The notes beneath the pieces were generated by a model that saw only the letters and a list, made by a program, of their open reading frames with translations, did not search any database and was not told where the DNA came from. Of a stretch of DNA of 25,778 nt, positions 5,780 through 13,997 are shown in pieces (positions within the stretch are counted from its first letter, which is position 1; each line of letters starts with the position of its first letter). The position numbers and the translations under genes are program-made. Origin of the DNA: DAOPXV01 sp035352535 (GTDB lineage: Bacteria; Muiribacteriota; UBA9980); the NCBI GenBank assembly GCA_964545075.1, contig CAZJFS010000049.1, forward strand, positions 1-25,778, written 5' to 3'.

Positions 5780-6040
5780 ATGGAAACAAGAATTGCGCTG
5801 GTTGGAATTATTGTCGAAGATTCTGATTCGGTTCAGAAAATTAATGATATTTTACACGAATACAGAGAATATATCGTTGGCAGAATGGGTATTCCCTATC
5901 ATAAACGCAATGTTTCGGTAATCAGTATCGTAATTGACGCGCCCTGCGATATCGTCAGCGCGCTTTCAGGCAAACTTGGAATGATCCCGCACGTCAATAC
6001 TAAAACCGTATATTCAAAAATACCGTCCGAAGAAAAATAA
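5780..6040 (+). CDS. TM1266-family iron-only hydrogenase system regulator
   Basis: This 86-aa protein (METRIALVGIIVEDSDSVQK...) matches the small ACT-like family named after Thermotoga TM1266, which occurs next to [FeFe]-hydrogenase maturation genes and is presumed regulatory. Visible features are the N-terminal strand RIALVGIIVED, the helix around INDILHEYREYIVGRMG, then SVISIVIDAPCDIVSALSGKLGMIPHV, the beta-alpha-beta pattern of an ACT/NikR-C-like fold. The length is typical. A good ribosome site (GGGAGAGG) precedes the ATG. It is followed by hydG after 47 bp with its own ribosome site, so both are on one transcript behind the attenuated leader at 5548-5762. The family's ligand is unknown. 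Confidence 0.88.
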   Translation: METRIALVGIIVEDSDSVQKINDILHEYREYIVGRMGIPYHKRNVSVISIVIDAPCDIVSALSGKLGMIPHVNTKTVYSKIPSEEK

Positions 6041-6087
6041 TTATTATAAACTTTGATTTGAAAATGAAATAAAAAAGGAGACTTGAT

Positions 6088-7506
6088 ATGTATAACGCCA
6101 AATCAAAAAATGCAACCGAGTTTATTGATGATCAGGAAATACTTGATACTATTGAGTATGCCGGAAATAATAAAAACAACCGCGAATTAATCAATGACAT
6201 TTTGAACCGCGCCGGAAATTTTAAGGGCCTGACCCACCGCGAAGCGGCGGTTCTTTTAGAGTGCGATCTAAAGGAAGAAAATGAAAAAATGATGGCGCTC
6301 GCCATGGAAATAAAACAAAAATTTTATGGCAACCGCATCGTAATGTTCGCGCCTTTATATTTATCTAATTATTGCATAAACGGCTGCGTTTACTGCCCAT
6401 ATCATCGCGGCAACAAAAGCATCTCGCGCAAAAAGCTTTCGCAGGAAGACATCGCCCGCGAGGTTATCGCTTTGCAGGATTTCGGCCATAAGCGCCTCGC
6501 ACTCGAGGCCGGCGAAGACCCTGTCAATAATCCTATCGAATATATATTGGAAAGCATCAAAACCATTTACGGCATAAAACATAAAAATGGCGTTATTCGC
6601 CGCGTTAACGTCAATATCGCCGCGACGACCGTTGAAAACTACCAAAAATTAAGAAACGCGGGCATCGGCACGTATATCCTTTTTCAGGAAACGTATCACA
6701 AAAAAAATTACGAGCGGCTTCATCCGACGGGGCCGAAGCATGACTATGCGTATCACACCGAAGCTATGGATCGCGCTATGGAAGGCGGGATCGACGATGT
6801 CGGAGCAGGCGTTTTATTCGGCCTGAATATGTACCGCTACGATTTCATAGGCTTGCTTATGCACGCCGAGCATCTCGAGGCGACATTCGGAGTCGGCCCG
6901 CACACTATCAGCGTTCCCAGAATCTGCCCCGCCGACGATATCGATCCGGATAAATTCACGAACGCCATTTCAGACGATATGTTCGCCAAAATAGTAACCG
7001 TGCTTCGCATCGCCGTGCCGTATACCGGAATGATCATTTCCACCCGCGAGTCGCAAAAATCACGTGAACGGGTCCTGAAACTCGGCATATCTCAAATCAG
7101 CGGCGGCTCGAGCACAAGCGTCGGCGGATATTTCAAAAAAGAACAAAAAGAGGATAATTCGGCGCAGTTTGAATTAAACGACACTCGCACTCTCGATGAA
7201 ATTGTTAATTGGCTCTTAAGCCTTGGTTATATTCCAAGTTTCTGCACCGCATGTTATCGTGAAGGCCGCACCGGCGACCGCTTTATGAGCCTCGTAAAAT
7301 CAGGCCAGATCGTAAACTGCTGCCAGCCGAACGCTCTGATGACGCTCAAGGAATATCTCGAAGATTACGCGTCGGCGGACACTAAAGCTAAGGGCGAAGC
7401 GGTGATCGCAAACGAACTTTCACGCGTCGCCAATGAAAAAATCCGCGGAATCGCGGCGGACAATCTTATTAAAATAGCTGAAGGCACGCGTGATTTCAGG
7501 TTTTAA
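6088..7506 (+). CDS. hydG: [FeFe]-hydrogenase H-cluster maturase HydG (radical SAM tyrosine lyase)
   Basis: HydG cleaves L-tyrosine with S-adenosylmethionine to p-cresol and dehydroglycine, and makes the CO and CN ligands of the hydrogenase H-cluster. The 472-aa product has the usual length. The radical-SAM cluster motif CxxxCxxC is C96, C100 and C103 (YCINGCVYCPYH). The HydG-specific C-terminal auxiliary-cluster motif CX2CX22C is C386, C389 and C412 (FCTACYREGRTGDRF ... NCC). That motif separates it from the related ThiH. Other family stretches are LFQETYHKKNYERLHPTGPK and the QISGGSSTSVGGY loop. The ribosome site AAAGGAG lies 8 bases upstream. Its partners HydE and HydF and the hydrogenase itself are not in this window. 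Confidence 0.97.
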   Translation: MYNAKSKNATEFIDDQEILDTIEYAGNNKNNRELINDILNRAGNFKGLTHREAAVLLECDLKEENEKMMALAMEIKQKFYGNRIVMFAPLYLSNYCINGCVYCPYHRGNKSISRKKLSQEDIAREVIALQDFGHKRLALEAGEDPVNNPIEYILESIKTIYGIKHKNGVIRRVNVNIAATTVENYQKLRNAGIGTYILFQETYHKKNYERLHPTGPKHDYAYHTEAMDRAMEGGIDDVGAGVLFGLNMYRYDFIGLLMHAEHLEATFGVGPHTISVPRICPADDIDPDKFTNAISDDMFAKIVTVLRIAVPYTGMIISTRESQKSRERVLKLGISQISGGSSTSVGGYFKKEQKEDNSAQFELNDTRTLDEIVNWLLSLGYIPSFCTACYREGRTGDRFMSLVKSGQIVNCCQPNALMTLKEYLEDYASADTKAKGEAVIANELSRVANEKIRGIAADNLIKIAEGTRDFRF

Positions 7507-7604
7507 AATATTTTAATAAATATTCCGTTTTTTTATTAAAAATCTGGTAGAATATTTATAAAATATAAATACACATAAAATATATCGTAGAAGAGGATAA
7601 ATAA

Positions 7605-8873
7605 TTGAGTAACACGATCAGCCGCTACGCCGGCGTCTTTAAAAGCCGGAAATTGATGGCGCTATTAATATTGGGATTTTCCTCGGGGCTTCCTTTTTAC
7701 CTTACTAATAAAACCGCGCAGGCGTGGATGACGCTCGAAAAGATGGATCTCGCCTCAATAGGGTTCATAAGCCTCGCGGGACTTCCATATTCATTGAAAT
7801 TCCTGTGGTCTCCGCTCATAGACCGCTTCAGCATACCAGTCTCGGGAAGGCGCCTCGGATGGGTATTTACGATGCAGATAATCCTCGCGGCCCTTATCGC
7901 CTCGATGTTTTTTCTGAGCCCGGCGGCGTCGATTAAAGCCTTCGCGGCCGTAACCCTTCTCATAGCTTTTTTCAGCGCAACCCAGGATATAGCTTTTGAC
8001 GCCTATAAAATAGAAGTGCTCGAAAAACATGAACTTGGCGCCGGAGTCGCGCTTTCCGTTCTAGGCTACCGCGCGGCTTTGATCGCGACCAGCGCCGCCG
8101 CGTTTGTAATGGCTGATAATATAGGATGGCGGAAGTCTTATCTGGCCATAGCGGCGGTTATCTTCATTTTATCGCTTATAACGCTTCGGTATTTCAGGGA
8201 AGAGCATGCCACCGCCGCGCCGGCCGATTTTAAGGAGGCGGTCATAATGCCGTTCGCTGAATTTTCCGGCAGGCTCGGTTTTCGCGAAACGGCCATGACG
8301 CTTGTTTTTATAGCATTATATAAATATGGCGATTCGCTTGTTTCGAATATGTCCACTTCATTTCTTATGCTTACGGGATTTTCACAGACCGAAATAGGTG
8401 CGCTTTCAGGCGGCATCGGAATGTTCGCTACAATGGCGGGTGTCGTCGCCGGAGGCGCGTTCTTAAGTACGGCCGGGATAAAGCGTTCTCTTTTAGCGTT
8501 CGGCATACTTCAGGGGGCGAGCAATTTCATGTATTACGCGCTCTATATCGCCGGAAAAAATTATTACCTTATGGCCGCGACCATGGTAATTGAAAATTTA
8601 TGCGCGGGGCTCGGAACGGCCGCGTTTGTAGCGTATATAATGAGCCTTTGCTCAAAAAAATTTTCCGCCACTCAATACGCGCTTCTGACAAGCCTTATGG
8701 CCGTGAGCCGCGACATCTTAGTCGCTCCCGCCGGAAAAATGGTGAATATGATCGGATTCGGAAATTTTTTCATTCTGACCGTCATTCTTTCGATCCCGGG
8801 CACGGCGATGCTTATTTTCATGAAAATCAACGAAAACGGGGACGATATAGAAACGGCGAAAAAGATCTGCTGA
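7605..8873 (+). CDS. MFS permease of the AmpG (muropeptide/PAT) family
   Basis: The 422-aa protein is strongly hydrophobic with about 12 membrane helices. Its N-terminus carries AmpG-family signatures: LGFSSGLPFYLTNKTAQAW, the IGFISLAGLPYSLKFLWSPLIDR loop and GRRLGWVF, followed by ATQDIAFDAY in helix 4. AmpG imports anhydromuropeptides for cell-wall recycling by proton symport. The wider family also carries other solutes (PAT acetyl-CoA-type carriers), so the substrate is not certain. The start is a TTG at 7605 with AGAGG 9 bases before it; the next Met lies in the first helix, so TTG is the better choice. It follows hydG by 98 bp and may have its own AT-rich promoter, but none is convincing. 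Confidence 0.8.
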   Translation: MSNTISRYAGVFKSRKLMALLILGFSSGLPFYLTNKTAQAWMTLEKMDLASIGFISLAGLPYSLKFLWSPLIDRFSIPVSGRRLGWVFTMQIILAALIASMFFLSPAASIKAFAAVTLLIAFFSATQDIAFDAYKIEVLEKHELGAGVALSVLGYRAALIATSAAAFVMADNIGWRKSYLAIAAVIFILSLITLRYFREEHATAAPADFKEAVIMPFAEFSGRLGFRETAMTLVFIALYKYGDSLVSNMSTSFLMLTGFSQTEIGALSGGIGMFATMAGVVAGGAFLSTAGIKRSLLAFGILQGASNFMYYALYIAGKNYYLMAATMVIENLCAGLGTAAFVAYIMSLCSKKFSATQYALLTSLMAVSRDILVAPAGKMVNMIGFGNFFILTVILSIPGTAMLIFMKINENGDDIETAKKIC

Positions 8874-8883
8874 ACGCCTGAAT

Positions 8884-8912
8884 TTGACATATCCGGCAAT
8901 TATCATTATAAT
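8884..8912 (+). promoter_or_regulatory. Consensus sigma70 promoter for the PLD gene
   Basis: TTGACA (8884-8889), exactly 17 bp, TATAAT (8907-8912). Transcription should begin near 8919, 35 bases before the start codon at 8954. Confidence 0.88.
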
Positions 8913-8953
8913 GATGTGCTAAATATTACTAAATTATATACGGAGGCATTATT

Positions 8954-10372
8954 ATGATCTCTTTGAAACCGGCCGGAAAATATCGTAAAACTTTTTTATT
9001 CGCCTCGTTTTTTTTTATTTTTGTTATTATCCTGTCGCAGACGCATCTTTTATATGCCTTTGAATTCCATTCACGGGCGCTCGATTCGCTTAAACCAGTC
9101 GCGGACGGCACTGTAACCATAGTCGAATCGGCGCCGGCCGAAATGAACTGCCCGAAATCAGTCGATGCCGAGAGCGGCTTTTCAGCGCTCGTCGATAACG
9201 CCCGCCATGAACTATTATTCGAGTCTTATTATATTCAAAAAGGCGTTTCCGAAAAATTTATCGCGGCGCTTAAGAACGCGGCGCGCAGGGGAGTCAAAAT
9301 AAAAATGCTCCTCGCCGACATCGCGCCGGCCGATAAAACGCTCGCCGTCGAACTCGTTTCCGAATTTCCCGGCATCGAGGTACGCTATATTGATCTGAGA
9401 AAAAACAGATGGCTGTATGGCTCGGTCCACTGCAAAACCGTCATCGCCGACGAACGATATACTTCGTGCGGCGGCACTAACTACAGTTTCGCGGGATTTT
9501 TCGAGAACCGCGAAACGTCCGTAATCATCGATGACAAAAATTTCGCTCACAACATGAAGATAATATTTGAATCTGACTGGAGCATGGCGGCGCCAGGAAA
9601 TACATTCGCCGGCGCAAAATCCCCGAACGCTAAAACATATGATGCGGCCGATAGCGTAAAGCCCGCCGCGAATCCATTTCAAAAACCTCTGCCATGCGAT
9701 TTTTTGCTTATAGAGGCGGCCCCGGCGGAGCTGAACAATCCTTTTATTCACAACATCCAGCCCACGCTCGGATATCTCATCGACCGCGCGAAAGAAAATA
9801 TCTTCATGGAAATGGATTATATATCTGATTTCGGAGGCGTGGCATCGGCTCTCGAACGCGCCATGGCACGGGGCGTTTCAGTAAAACTCATCATCGAGCA
9901 CCGCTCATATTTCGATGAAAATCCGCTTTATCAGCCGGCCAGGGACAGCATAGTACGGCTCGCTAAACTTGGAATGGACATAAGGCTTTTCAATCTTTCA
10001 CCGCTTGGAAAGGTTTACAACCGCGGAATGATGCACTCAAAGGCCGCCGTAATAGACGGCGAGTGGATTTTCGTTGGAAGCGCCAACATCTCAAAAAGCG
10101 GGCTTTTATATTCGCGCGAGGCCGGAGTCATATTCAAAAGCAAGAATGTATCGGACGCGCTGCTTGAAATATTTGAAAAAGACAGGATTAACCCGTTCTG
10201 TCTTCCCGCGGCCGACGCTATAGCCGGCGACCATTCATACGAGGTCAGGCCAGGAAAACTGCCAGGAACCAAAAATTTCATCAGAAGGGCGAAAGGTTCG
10301 AAAACTCCGGACGCCGTTATATTCTATGGCGGAAAACCGGGAGAATTCAAAATATACCACGGCATAAATTAA
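8954..10372 (+). CDS. Secreted phospholipase D-family protein with two HKD motifs
   Basis: This 472-aa protein begins with a basic N-terminus and a signal peptide or anchor (residues 12-35, FLFASFFFIFVIILSQTHLLYA). Two PLD half-domains follow. The first HKD motif is H159-x-K161-x4-D166 (HCKTVIAD) followed by GGTNYSFAG. The second is H361-x-K363-x4-D368 (HSKAAVID) followed by VGSANISKSG. Both catalytic His and Lys pairs are intact, so a phosphodiesterase or phosphatidyltransferase such as a cardiolipin-synthase-like enzyme or an exported nuclease is likely. The signal sequence puts it outside the cytoplasmic membrane. The start has GGAGG 8 bases upstream and a perfect promoter at 8884-8912. 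The last 60 residues are basic and lack a known motif. The substrate cannot be told from sequence. Confidence 0.88.
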   Translation: MISLKPAGKYRKTFLFASFFFIFVIILSQTHLLYAFEFHSRALDSLKPVADGTVTIVESAPAEMNCPKSVDAESGFSALVDNARHELLFESYYIQKGVSEKFIAALKNAARRGVKIKMLLADIAPADKTLAVELVSEFPGIEVRYIDLRKNRWLYGSVHCKTVIADERYTSCGGTNYSFAGFFENRETSVIIDDKNFAHNMKIIFESDWSMAAPGNTFAGAKSPNAKTYDAADSVKPAANPFQKPLPCDFLLIEAAPAELNNPFIHNIQPTLGYLIDRAKENIFMEMDYISDFGGVASALERAMARGVSVKLIIEHRSYFDENPLYQPARDSIVRLAKLGMDIRLFNLSPLGKVYNRGMMHSKAAVIDGEWIFVGSANISKSGLLYSREAGVIFKSKNVSDALLEIFEKDRINPFCLPAADAIAGDHSYEVRPGKLPGTKNFIRRAKGSKTPDAVIFYGGKPGEFKIYHGIN

Positions 10373-10450
10373 AAACAGTGATTTTTAGTAAAAAACTGCC
10401 GATATGTTTAGTTGAATTATTCTATTTATTTAAACAAGGGGTTATCTTTT

Positions 10451-12121
10451 ATGGATCTATTTTATTTTTCGCCGGCATCCCCGCATGCCAGCATGAACGA
10501 CTTCGAATATGAAGGTACGAAGATAGGCATTTCAAACATAGTGACCGCCATAAGGAAAAATTTCACCGACTCCGATTCAAACAAGATCGACATCGATGAA
10601 ACAATGCTTGAAAAGATGTTCGTTCACATAAAGCATATCGAGGAAAACCAGAAAATGTTCCTCTGCGACGCCATTTTACACGGCGTGCGAGTGAGGCTTA
10701 TGACCGATTCAAAACACCTTTCGGAATTCTTCACGGACAATTTTTACAATCCACGCGAATATTCGGAACAGGTTCAGTCTATAGGCATAGCTCAGCAGGG
10801 AAGCATCGTCCCGTTCAAGGTGAACATGTATGCTATAAATGGAATATTCGACAACACGCCTCTTTTCTGTTACAGCTCTAACACCAATACAATATACGTT
10901 TTCAACTGTTCATATTACAAAGTGATTTTCGAACTGATACTTGAAGCGGTTTCAAAGATATTGCGCGAAGACCGCGGTTTCATGCTGGAACACTGCCATA
11001 CGCTCGAAAAAAACGGCGGCGGCGTATCGATCATAGGGTGCCGCAATCCATCCTTCGCCTGCGAAGACCGTTATTGCTCGGCCTGCTTCAGGGTCATCCC
11101 CGATCAGGGCGTAAAGCTTCAGTCCGCCGGTTATTCAGTATTCAGATTCGCGTTCTATAAAAAAGGCGAGGAAAAACTTCTTTCACCCATTAAAATAACA
11201 TTTTCGGATAAAAGCGTCAAAAAAGGCGTCGAATTGCTGGAATATTTCATGTCGCAGATTCCGGACGCCCCATCCCGCGCGAAGAACGACGGAGCCACCG
11301 TACTCTGCCTCACGCCCAAGGATGAAAAAGTCGAAATTTCCGCTTCGGAAATAGACTTCGACAGGCAGGTTGAGCTATTCTCATATCCGCTTTTTAAAAG
11401 CCATTATCAGAGAACAGGCGTCGTCAAATTTCACGCCATTTCGACATATCACTTTCTGCATTCAAAACTCGAAAACATACCCGAAATAACCCAGGAATAC
11501 ATCATCGCCAATAACGATTATCTGGAAAATTTCGTAAGAAACGAATTGAAAGGCTCGAAAGACGCTTCAATAGCCAAATATTTCAATTCCATATCGGAAG
11601 AGGACGGCAAAAAATACGTCGCCAGATTTGGATGCTTCCCTGATTCACATGTTTTAATAGACTATTCAAAGGTTTTCGGAAAAATGAAGCTTATAAACAA
11701 TCCGCTTGAAGCTTCGCCTATAAACGTTATAGCCGTGCCCGAGATACGCCGGAGTTCCGAGCTTTTAGACGCGCTCTTCTTAAAAAGCCTCAACGCCGGA
11801 GATAATTTCGAATCAAGCCAGGATTCTCAGCTTTTGAATATGATGGGAAAATGCCCGACGCTCAAGGTATGTAAAACCAAAATCTATTTTTATGACGAGC
11901 TTAAAACAAGCGATGAAGAAAAAGCCGCTAAAAAAGGCTTGATATATGAAGCCTGCATGAAAAAAATACTCTCGCTGAACAAGGATTCTCAAGGCTTGAA
12001 TATCGACGGAACCAACTATGAAAGCCTGTTTCCGCCGCCTCCGCCTCCGCCGGCTCCCAAACCCCAAACGGACGCGCCTCCGCCAAAAAATCCGCCGGAC
12101 ACTCCACCGGCTAAAATTTAA
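10451..12121 (+). CDS. Protein of unknown function with Cys cluster and polyproline tail (556 aa)
   Basis: I start this gene at the ATG at 10451 (MDLFYFSPASPH...), with AAGGGG 9 bases before it. A TTG 39 bases earlier has no ribosome site. No signal peptide or membrane helix is seen, so it is likely cytoplasmic. A cluster C197-x6-C204-x4-C209-x2-C212 (CRNPSFACEDRYCSACF) could bind zinc or an Fe-S cluster. The C-terminus (last 35 residues) is proline-rich with a run of seven Pro (LFPPPPPPPAPKP), a flexible tail or a docking segment. The middle is mixed alpha/beta without a motif I know. It is the last plus-strand gene before a convergent intergenic region. The family is not recognised and may be lineage-specific. 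Confidence 0.8.
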   Translation: MDLFYFSPASPHASMNDFEYEGTKIGISNIVTAIRKNFTDSDSNKIDIDETMLEKMFVHIKHIEENQKMFLCDAILHGVRVRLMTDSKHLSEFFTDNFYNPREYSEQVQSIGIAQQGSIVPFKVNMYAINGIFDNTPLFCYSSNTNTIYVFNCSYYKVIFELILEAVSKILREDRGFMLEHCHTLEKNGGGVSIIGCRNPSFACEDRYCSACFRVIPDQGVKLQSAGYSVFRFAFYKKGEEKLLSPIKITFSDKSVKKGVELLEYFMSQIPDAPSRAKNDGATVLCLTPKDEKVEISASEIDFDRQVELFSYPLFKSHYQRTGVVKFHAISTYHFLHSKLENIPEITQEYIIANNDYLENFVRNELKGSKDASIAKYFNSISEEDGKKYVARFGCFPDSHVLIDYSKVFGKMKLINNPLEASPINVIAVPEIRRSSELLDALFLKSLNAGDNFESSQDSQLLNMMGKCPTLKVCKTKIYFYDELKTSDEEKAAKKGLIYEACMKKILSLNKDSQGLNIDGTNYESLFPPPPPPPAPKPQTDAPPPKNPPDTPPAKI

Positions 12122-12234
12122 AGGCTTGAGCTTATCAGGACATCTTTAAACCACAATGCTGTCAAGAGTTTTTACAAAATTTTTTAAACAAATTTACTAA
12201 CAATTTTAACATGGTCAAAAGTCCCTGTTTATAG

Positions 12235-12264
12235 TTATTCACAAAGTTATCCACATTATCCACA
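12235..12264 (+). other. Cluster of three DnaA boxes
   Basis: TTATTCACA (12235-12243), TTATCCACA (12247-12255) and TTATCCACA (12256-12264) lie in one orientation within 30 bp; the last two match the strongest DnaA consensus and directly abut. AT-rich sequence flanks both sides (12170-12215 and 12284-12305). Genes converge on this intergenic region and no dnaA, dnaN or gidA is near, so it may be a DnaA-titration or regulatory site rather than the origin. An origin is not excluded. The rest of 12122-12407 holds a promoter-like site and a terminator hairpin. Confidence 0.75.
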
Positions 12265-12304
12265 GCGCGTGAATGGGGCTCTGAAAAATTTTTAAAAAAT
12301 TCTC

Positions 12305-12333
12305 TTGACAGGGTTTTTGAGCAAAAATATACA
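12305..12333 (+). promoter_or_regulatory. Consensus-like promoter with no plus-strand gene behind it
   Basis: TTGACA (12305-12310), 17 bp, TATACA (12328-12333). It lies 40 bp after the DnaA boxes and points at the hairpin at 12349-12378, so any transcript would be only about 40 nt unless it reads on antisense to the gene at 12408-12938. It could be a chance match in AT-rich DNA. Confidence 0.45.
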
Positions 12334-12348
12334 TAAATTATATAATAA

Positions 12349-12378
12349 AAGAAGCGGACGAGAGATCGTCCGCTTCTT
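12349..12378. terminator. 13-bp perfect hairpin, bidirectional terminator
   Basis: AAGAAGCGGACGA (12349-12361) pairs perfectly with TCGTCCGCTTCTT (12366-12378) around the tetraloop GAGA. On the minus strand TTTTATTATA follows, ending the operon whose last gene stops at 12408. On the plus strand the flank ATTTAT is weaker but may stop transcripts from the 10451 gene. Confidence 0.85.
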
Positions 12379-12407
12379 ATTTATCACAGAGTTTTACAGG
12401 CCTGATA

Positions 12408-12938
12408 TTATTTCTTTTCGGGAACCGCGGGTGTAGCTGGAGTTGCCGGCGTAGCGGGCGTTGCGGGCGCGGTCGTCGCAGCGGGAGCCACGGCGGGAGG
12501 AACATAAGAATTAAGTTTTGTTAAAAGATCGTTTCCTTTAACTTTCATAGCATCCATAGTTTTTAAATGTTCTTCTATCATTTTCTGGTTTTCTTTCATT
12601 TCGTTCATGAGATAATCCATAGCTTCAATCTGTTTCTTTATTTTTTCAAGCATGTTGGCTTTCATTTTATCGGTTATTTTACCGGAAGCAATAGCCGCTT
12701 CAAGTTTTGCTATCATCTGGTTGGCTTTTTCCACTCTCTTTTGGAATCTGTCTTCTCTTTTAGCCTGGTTTTCATTGTGCTTCGCTTTTCTTTCCTCGAC
12801 GCTCATTTTCTGTTCATTACCCGCGCCTGCGCCGGCGGCGGGCGTAGCAGGCGTCGCGGGCGTAGCCTGAGCGAATGCCGTTCCTGCCGTGAAAACCATT
12901 ATCATAACTACCACAATAAAGTTCCTTAACGATTTCAT
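12408..12938 (-). CDS. Exported coiled-coil protein with Ala-Thr-Pro repeats (176 aa)
   Basis: A signal peptide (residues 1-23, FIVVVMIMVFTAGTAFA, cut likely after AFA) leads into ATP-ATP-ATP repeats. A long charged helix follows at about 45-145 (KMSVEERKAKHNENQAKREDRF type), predicted to form a coiled coil, and then a second Ala/Pro/Thr repeat tail ends in VPEKK. At DNA level the repeats are 9-bp units at about 12430-12480 and 12826-12870, which could vary in number by slippage. The ribosome site AAGGAG precedes the ATG at 12938, and a possible promoter lies at 12972-13000. It resembles the next gene upstream (13014-13451) in layout: export signal plus coiled coil. Probably periplasmic; no family recognised. 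Confidence 0.8.
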   Translation of the reverse strand: MKSLRNFIVVVMIMVFTAGTAFAQATPATPATPAAGAGAGNEQKMSVEERKAKHNENQAKREDRFQKRVEKANQMIAKLEAAIASGKITDKMKANMLEKIKKQIEAMDYLMNEMKENQKMIEEHLKTMDAMKVKGNDLLTKLNSYVPPAVAPAATTAPATPATPATPATPAVPEKK

Positions 12939-12971
12939 TTTAAAACCACTCCTTAAATTAGATTTTTACAA

Positions 12972-13000
12972 ATTCTATCACATTTAATAAAAAAAAACAA
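12972..13000 (-). promoter_or_regulatory. Probable promoter for the 12938 gene
   Basis: Minus-strand TTGTTT (13000-12995), 17 bp, TAGAAT (12977-12972). It is a reasonable but not perfect match, sited in the 75-bp gap after the 13014 stop, about 35 bases before the start codon. Confidence 0.5.
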
Positions 13001-13013
13001 TCGTAATCGCGTC

Positions 13014-13451
13014 CTAGTCCTTCTTTTTCTTCTTTTTGGGCTCTTCCTTGTTTTCGGACCCGGCGCCTATAGCGGTAGCATAGCTGTCCAGCTCCGACAT
13101 GAGTTTATAAAGCTCTTCCTTCTCCTCTTCGATGGGCCTTATCTCTTCCTCGATCTTAGCTATCTCTTCCCTTTTTTTATTTATCTGCCTCTCGAGCGCT
13201 TCAATCTCCTTTTTTATCTTTTCGAGTTTATCTTCTTTTGCCTTATCATCGAGAGTGCGATCTTTCATGGCGGTTTCGATCTCGCTGATCATAGCGGAGT
13301 TCTTGGAGCTTTTCTTATCGACCGCCTTTTCAGCTTTAGCCGTACCGTCCTTATCCTTCTTCGAAGCCGCGCCGGCATTTTCACTGATCGCAAAGTTCAT
13401 CGATAATGCGGCTACAATAACCGCCGCGGATAATTTTTTTAACATGTCCAT
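13014..13451 (-). CDS. Exported Lys/Glu-rich coiled-coil protein (145 aa)
   Basis: I start at the ATG at 13451 (MDMLKKLSAAV...), which has AAAGGAG 8 bases before it; a GTG three codons earlier overlaps that site. A signal peptide covers residues 1-28 (LSAAVIVAALSMNFAISENAGA). The mature part is a nearly continuous heptad-like helix (LEKIKKEIEALERQINKK, then IAKIEEEIRPIEEEKEEL). It ends in a run of Lys (EEPKKKKKKD). A periplasmic or envelope-associated coiled coil is likely, with the basic tail perhaps touching membrane or wall polymers. It lies between two other exported or membrane genes in one minus-strand cluster. No family recognised. Confidence 0.78.
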   Translation of the reverse strand: MDMLKKLSAAVIVAALSMNFAISENAGAASKKDKDGTAKAEKAVDKKSSKNSAMISEIETAMKDRTLDDKAKEDKLEKIKKEIEALERQINKKREEIAKIEEEIRPIEEEKEELYKLMSELDSYATAIGAGSENKEEPKKKKKKD

Positions 13452-13485
13452 TTCCGTCACTCCTTTTAATCGATCTTTGATTTTT

Positions 13486-13983
13486 TTATTGCTGTTTGTA
13501 CGTCATAAATATAGGAATAATAGTGAGGGCTATCCCTATCGTTATAAATATCCATGTCGTGGTCACAAAATAAGGATACACCATCATTATCAGGCCCGAT
13601 AGTATAAAATAAAAATCTCCCGTTTTTTTCCCTATGCTGAAAAATCCCATGCCCACTATACTCAGGAATATAACGAAAAACCAGTACCACTCGCTCGTCG
13701 GAAAGGACATGCCTTCGCTCTTCCCTTTTTTAGGGCCCTTCTTCACGGTTTCCTGAAAATTTTGCATGACGCTGTTGACGTCGACCTGCCCGGTCGTAGT
13801 CTCATAGCCATGTTCCTTAAGCGTTTCATTTATTTTTTTAGCGGTCTCCGCGTCATTTTTTTCCATTTCCTGCTGCATGCGGACAAGATCGTCCTGGGCG
13901 CCGCATGAACCGGCAAATCGCCACGACAATGATATTATTATAATAAATATAAACGCCGCAATCTTTTTCATCCCGAATTTCAT
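13486..13983 (-). CDS. Membrane protein with exported N-terminal domain (165 aa)
   Basis: The N-terminal hydrophobic segment (residues 5-25, KKIAAFIFIIIISLSW) is followed by AGSC, which is near a lipobox but lacks the usual Leu at -3. A helical, charged region at 30-95 (MQQEMEKNDAETAKKINETL) precedes three membrane helices at about 98-162 (WYWFFVIFLSIVGMGFF, YFILSGLIMMVYPYFV, WIFITIGIALTIIPIF). The ATG at 13983 has AAGGAGG at a good distance. The neighbours 13998-14345 and 13014-13451 are also exported or membrane proteins, all within 35 bp, so they are probably co-transcribed. The function is unknown. The last two helices recall small channel- or scaffold-like proteins, but nothing specific. 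Confidence 0.75.
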   Translation of the reverse strand: MKFGMKKIAAFIFIIIISLSWRFAGSCGAQDDLVRMQQEMEKNDAETAKKINETLKEHGYETTTGQVDVNSVMQNFQETVKKGPKKGKSEGMSFPTSEWYWFFVIFLSIVGMGFFSIGKKTGDFYFILSGLIMMVYPYFVTTTWIFITIGIALTIIPIFMTYKQQ

Positions 13984-13997
13984 AACATGGCGCCTCC

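Noticed and set aside
12122..12407. Calling the DnaA-box cluster the chromosome origin
   Set aside because: Genes converge on it and none of the usual origin neighbours is present; only genome-wide skew or depth could decide.
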